Under the pieces are notes generated by a model. That model worked only from the letters and a program-made list of their open reading frames with translations, ran no database searches and was not told the origin of the DNA. A stretch of 47,369 nt of DNA from an uncultured Clostridia bacterium. Its GTDB lineage: Bacteria > Bacillota > Clostridia > Christensenellales > UBA1750. Below are positions 43,944-47,369 of this stretch, one piece after another. The position numbers and the translations under genes are program-made. The stretch's first letter is position 1, and each line of letters opens with the position of its first letter. Location: assembly GCA_944383925.1 (NCBI GenBank), contig CALWRM010000019.1, positions 1 to 47,369 of the forward strand, given 5' to 3'.

Positions 43944-44428
43944 TTAGGCTACATAGATCGAAGAGACATAGCCCATGCCGCCTTGGAACACGATCTTGTA
44001 CCAGCCATTTTGCACTTCCAACACCTCGATGGCGGTACCCATGGATAGCGTTCTCATCCTCTCATACAGCATGCCGGGCCCGACCGCACGTATAACGTCC
44101 AACAGATCACCGAATAGAGCGCGGCGGCGTCTAGGGAGGGTGTCTCTTCTTAGGGCTCGATGGTAACCATCACGCCGCTGATCGGTTTTATGGGCTGGAT
44201 CATCGAAAAAGGAAGCGTGAACTCCTCAATCATCGCCCCCACGATACAAAAATTCTTTGCATTTTAAGGAATCTGCGAAGGCTTGCTTTCTTGGTCACTG
44301 ATCCAAATCTCGCCGTCATTCAATGTCACTCTTCCTTCTGATCAGAAGGTCAAGTCCGCGTTTTTCCAAAAATACATCATCGGCGCCTCTAGGGTTCCGC
44401 TTTTGATCGTGACGCGAACACCGTCTGT
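43944..44428 (-). pseudogene. Decayed gene with C-terminal SH3b domain
   Basis: On the minus strand one reading frame keeps protein-like text across in-frame stops at 44344 (TGA), 44266 (TAA) and 44152 (TAA). It includes DGVRVTIKSGTLEAPMMYF, SEGRVTLNDGEIWISD, and MIEEFTLPFSMIQPIKPISG. It reaches WTLYVRSGP; the next base step shifts frame near 44074-44083, and the SH3b domain continues as GMLYERMRTLSMGTAIEVLE, NGWYKIVFQGGMGYVSS to a TAA at 43944. Missing one G/C there restores the SH3 text. Bacterial SH3 domains bind the cell wall, so this was probably a wall-associated protein. It could be called two or three short fragments instead. Confidence 0.6.
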
Positions 44429-44440
44429 CTAAACCTATAT

Positions 44441-44458
44441 ATAATGTATATACATTAT
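44441..44458. repeat. 18-bp perfect palindrome
   Basis: ATAATGTATATACATTAT reads the same on both strands. It lies just upstream of the decayed SH3-domain gene and may have been its operator or a site for a dimeric DNA-binding protein. Confidence 0.6.
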
Positions 44459-44955
44459 GCACCTATTTCTGTTCATTCTACAGGATAAACCAAACCCTTG
44501 GTGATAATTCCGTCCACTTCCATGATGTGTGCCTGCATTTTCGCCTCGCTGCTCGCGCATCTCCGTCTTCTTCCCCTCCGCAGTCTCCCCCCCAGCCGCA
44601 TACCCCGTCCATCTTGAACGCCCCTCCCCCGCGTGTATGGCCCACAGGGCGCCTTTGGCGCCTTGCAGGGCGCGGCCTTTCCCTCGGCCCGCAAACCGCC
44701 CCACACGGGCTTTTATCCACACAAAGTACCTACCTGCGGAACAGTACAACCGCGCTCTTGCCGAATGGGAGCGCTCGGTCAGGAAAAAGCGCAGGCCAGC
44801 CGGAAAAAAGCGGCATGCGCCGCCCAAAAAGGAACGCGTCCATGACCAGCTTAGAGCTTGCAGGGGAAGGTAGAAAGCAAAAGCGCAAAACCCGCGACAG
44901 AGCACGATCGCTTAACATGGAAAACAACGCCGCGGGCTTTCTGCGGTGCATGCAC
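44459..44955. other. Region without a credible gene
   Basis: No reading frame here has family features. The only protein-like bit is a minus-strand tail, MQAHIMEVDGIITKGLVY then PVE, ending at 44473, which may be another gene remnant. The rest is GC-rich and low in structure. Confidence 0.4.
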
Positions 44956-44991
44956 AAAAAACGCGCCCTGTGGCGTTATTCCATAGGGCGC
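44956..44991 (-). terminator. Terminator of the surface protein gene
   Basis: GCGCCCTATGG (44991-44981) pairs with CCACAGGGCGC (44973-44963), one G-T, then GTTTTTT on the minus strand. Confidence 0.85.
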
Positions 44992-45002
44992 ATTCTCCTA
45001 GG

Positions 45003-46231
45003 CTATTTGCTGTATTTTCTCTTGCGGCTGTAAAGGACGGTGCCGGTCAGGGCAATTCCCGCGGCCAGCATAACCGCAATCCAAAGAGCGACGTTGCTGT
45101 CATCCCCAGTTGGCGGGTTGGCTGCGTCTCCTTCATTCTTGTCCGGTTCCTGCGGCGTGGCGTCACCGCCGCTCTGATCCCCCTCTGTCTGTTCAACTCC
45201 GGCCAAGGCTTGCGCCGCCGTGATGGTGAACTCCGTGGTGGCCGTGTCGTTCTTCGAAACGATGGACAGGCTGTGCTTGCCCGCGCTCAGCGTCTGCAGA
45301 TACTCCGCGCGCAGGATGACCACGGTGCTGCCCTCCATTACTGTGTAGTTGGCATCGTCGAGATCCTTGCCGTCTACCTGAACCTTGATGAAATCGGAAT
45401 AATCTGCGCTAGAAGTAAAGCTCAGCCCATCTTTTGAGCCTTTCTGCCATGTGCCGTTGGCTCCCGCGATGATGACGGGGCCAACCGGCTTACCCGGTAT
45501 TGGCACAGCCGCAGTCTTTGTGGCGGTGTTGGCGGAAATTTTGGCGACGTGTACAGAAATAACAACGTCATAACACTCTTTCGTTATACCGTCCTCAACA
45601 ATATAGTAAGCCCCACCTTTTGAAACACTACCGATAGCTTCTATGATGTTCGCGCCTGTTGGGCGTGCAATCGACTCACCTATTTCATTTATAGTTTCAA
45701 CAACAAATCCATCATAATCGCTGCAATGCTCATCGATGATATCGATGGAGGTGCCTGAAAAAACGGAAGATGTATTTTCCTCGGTCGTTACCGTCCCGCT
45801 TCCCGAAATAAGCGCCTCGGCAACGGCGGCAGGGTCAGCCCAATCCAGATCCATGCCCTCATATTGGCCGTCACTTAAGAAAAGAAATCCCTTTTTATTA
45901 TCATCATCTTTTTCAAGTACCGGAATCAGCGATTTATAGGGCTCCGCAAGACCGTCCCTCACCCTGTCAAACAGTTGCACATTCCAGATACCATCTTTAG
46001 AATAGACATAGTGGAGCACAAAGTCCCCGCTCTTGTCCTTTACGGTCGCTGCGCAAATCTGACTGTCCGCGCCGGCGGTTACAGCGGCATTAGAGAATAC
46101 CGCTTTCACATGTGCTTTCGTAGGTAAGGCCCTTCCCGTTTCATTCGCAAACGCGGTTATGGGCTGCAGCCCGATCAGCAGGCAGAGGCCGAGCAGCATT
46201 GCCCCCAGCTTTCCCCCTGTTTTGCGTTCAT
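45003..46231 (-). CDS. Cell-surface protein with NPPTG-type sortase signal; signal peptide broken by a one-base frameshift
   Basis: A surface protein of about 409 residues if restored. The C-terminus has an X2/Ig-like domain (FTSSADYSDFIKVQVDG with YTVMEGSTVVILRAEYLQTL and AGKHSLSIVS), a Glu/Asp-rich stalk, then NPPTGD, a hydrophobic helix and RKRKYSK, a sortase-like sorting signal of an unusual type. ATG 46231 has a strong AGAGGAGG; its frame MNAKQGESWG leaves the gene. One more G in the run at 46213-46217 would give MNAKQGGKLGAMLLGLCLLI, a perfect signal peptide. Without that, translation could start only at ATG 46199 (398 residues), which lacks a Shine-Dalgarno. The N-terminal domain is unrecognised. 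Confidence 0.75.
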
Positions 46232-46325
46232 GTTACGTTTCCTCCTCTTAGCTCTATCAGAGCCGTGTTTTCAGCTCGTTTTCCGGCAGCTGTTCCATAC
46301 ATCCTGCCAGATAGTCCGCCGCGCG

Positions 46326-46568
46326 CTACCCGCCCTGCCGGGAAAGCCCCTCGCAGGGGGCGCTGCTCTCCACCGTCAGGACGGCGGCCGGCGGATGTTC
46401 GGATCCTGACAGCGTAGCTCCTCTTCTGCTTCCGTAAACGGTTACTCCGGTGGCGATGCCTCCGTTTTTCATTTTGTTATATTCGCTCTTTTTCGAATCC
46501 AAAACGTTATATAGCTCGTACAGTATCGGTTGCCTTGTGTATGGTAAACCTTGCTGAACCGAATTCAT
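46326..46568 (-). CDS. Small hypothetical protein
   Basis: An 80-residue frame beginning MNSVQQGLPYTRQPILYELY, preceded by GGAGG. The first half (to about residue 40, with DSKKSEYNKMKNGG) looks like real protein; the second half (SRRGATLSGSEHPPAAV) is GC-biased and doubtful, so the gene may be cut or shifted there. It overlaps the 3' end of the XRE gene by about 60 bases. I recognise no family. Its position after the regulator and near an IS end suggests mobile-element cargo. Confidence 0.35.
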   Translation of the reverse strand: MNSVQQGLPYTRQPILYELYNVLDSKKSEYNKMKNGGIATGVTVYGSRRGATLSGSEHPPAAVLTVESSAPCEGLSRQGG

Positions 46569-46881
46569 CCCATCGCCTCCTTTGTTCCATGTTTGTGACC
46601 TCATGCCCTCGCTTCATTGCTTTCACTTGCCGAAAATACGCCTTATATTCGTCCAGAAGCCTGTTACGGTCAATCCCCAGCGCATTTGCAAGTGCCACCG
46701 CTGTCTTGTACTTGATGGGGTGCCGGTCATTCTCGTACATAACCAACGTCGCGGGCACAATGCCAACCTTTTCCGCCAGTTCTCGTGTGGTGAGGCCCTG
46801 GAATGTCCAGTGATACTTCAAATATTGGCCTGGTGTGGTGCATTTATCATCGGTTTTGTAGTCAAAGGTCAAATGAATCAT
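46507..46881 (-). CDS. XRE-family helix-turn-helix regulator
   Basis: A 124-residue product from ATG 46881, chosen because TAGGGG lies about eight bases upstream and the homology begins at MIHLTFDYKTDDKCTTPGQY. The HTH is in the segment LTTRELAEKVGIVPATLVMY (about 29-48) with ENDRHPIKYKTAVALANALG following. Such regulators are typical of Clostridial conjugative or transposable elements, where they usually have a second HTH domain; here the product stops after DEYKAYFRQV plus a short tail, so it may be truncated. A longer frame upstream is not supported. Expressed from the region next to the IS end. Confidence 0.6.
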   Translation of the reverse strand: MIHLTFDYKTDDKCTTPGQYLKYHWTFQGLTTRELAEKVGIVPATLVMYENDRHPIKYKTAVALANALGIDRNRLLDEYKAYFRQVKAMKRGHEVTNMEQRRRWDEFGSARFTIHKATDTVRAI

Positions 46882-47140
46882 GATTTTGCCCCTAGAATAG
46901 AGGTAAATCCCTGTGTGATTGAGATTACTATCGGTAACACGATATCGTATTTGCAATTCCAGCTTGTATGCGATAAAAGATTTGCGTCGTTCATTTTGAA
47001 TAGCTTCCCCTTGCTCGGTTGTGCAGCTGGCGGCCCGCATTTCTATTTTTGCAAAGGGAGTTTTTCTTGTCCGCATGATCGACATTCGCCTTCTCCTAAA
47101 CCATTTCGCCTAGCGAGTGGTTTTCGGCATTCACAAAATA

Positions 47141-47169
47141 AAAATCCCCCGGCGGAGCCGGGGGTTTTT
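47141..47169. terminator. GC-rich hairpin near the IS200-like right end
   Basis: CCCCCGGC (47146-47153) pairs with GCCGGGGG (47157-47164) with a GGA loop, flanked by A-run and T-run, so it works both ways. It may also be the subterminal hairpin of the IS200-like right end. Confidence 0.65.
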
Positions 47170-47246
47170 CTTAAACGGGCAAAGCCCTCTGTTGCTGGCC
47201 ACGCGTCACGTCGCGTTGGTACGGTCTGTCACCTGCATGGAGCTTG

Positions 47247-47369
47247 TTACTTGCTGCCCGTAAACGGGCTTAGATATTTCCCATCGTCAGCTGTTCTCCT
47301 GCCCTGTCTTCTTCCAGCTGGTGCCGGATGTACTCCTCTATCTTCTTTGCATTCTTCCCCGCCGTGTCC
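47247..47369 (-). mobile_element. tnpA: C-terminal end of an IS200/IS605-type TnpA transposase (partial)
   Basis: The minus strand from the window edge reads DTAGKNAKKIEEYIRHQLEE then DRAGEQLTMG, the typical C-terminus of Y1 (tyrosine HUH) TnpA, which cuts and rejoins single-stranded IS ends. The frame then stops at 47272-47270, but one more G in GGG (47280-47282) would read KYLSPFTGSK to a TAA at 47247, the usual PFTG ending. So the gene end carries a one-base deletion. The start and catalytic His/Tyr lie outside the window. The right end of the element should lie between here and about 47100. Confidence 0.75.

Noticed and set aside
44435-44905. A 156-codon minus-strand frame in the gene-poor region
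   Set aside because: No family features, no start signal, biased composition; opposite frames are equally open.

Overview
The window looks like chromosomal DNA of a GC-rich, spore-forming member of the Clostridia (Bacillota). The evidence is a T-box leader on pheST, sporulation-type proteins (a SpoVB-like flippase, GerW/YtfJ and its DUF2953 partner), ZapA, a long HPF, a BlaI/BlaR1-type pair, an M42 peptidase, a glycyl radical enzyme with its activase, and Gram-positive style promoters and SD sequences. I cannot name the genus from the sequence alone.

Left part (1-9.7 kb): a minus-strand operon runs secA > HAD phosphatase > prfB > DUF1461 membrane protein > tsaD (cut by the window edge), mostly with ATGA overlaps. 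A membrane protein that may be a GT-C glycosyltransferase and hpf lie divergently. Then come a polysaccharide deacetylase, an intergenic region with a strong candidate for a new small RNA (about 85 nt, C-rich, consensus promoter and terminator, minus strand), a SpoVB-like flippase, zapA, and pheS-pheT behind a Phe T-box.

Middle (17-31 kb): DUF2953-gerW; a three-gene membrane/surface operon (MFS, small membrane protein, SH3-like protein); an FAD dehydrogenase; and divergently an operon of an Eis-like acetyltransferase, a glycyl radical activase, a glycyl radical enzyme of unknown substrate and an EstB-like serine hydrolase. M42 peptidase, rdgB and a YfcE-like phosphodiesterase follow, then ten tRNA genes behind a perfect consensus promoter.

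Right part (31-44 kb): methyltransferase, MATE transporter, GNAT, MBL hydrolase, then a yybP-ykoY (Mn2+) riboswitch in front of genes like the beta and gamma subunits of a Na+-pumping decarboxylase, with no alpha subunit here. proS carries a one-base frameshift. csoR and a CPC-type P1B ATPase form a probable copper module; blaI and an M56 BlaR1-like gene sit behind two identical operators.

The last 3.5 kb (44-47.4 kb) is different: a decayed SH3-domain gene, a surface protein with a sortase-like NPPTG signal and a frameshifted signal peptide, an XRE regulator and the end of an IS200/IS605 transposase. It is poorer in GC and rich in single-base deletions in G/C runs, which points to acquired, decaying DNA, to phase variation, or to assembly indels. 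The observations I rate highest are the riboswitch-controlled beta/gamma pair, the C-rich small RNA, the glycyl radical enzyme operon and the clustered frameshifts.
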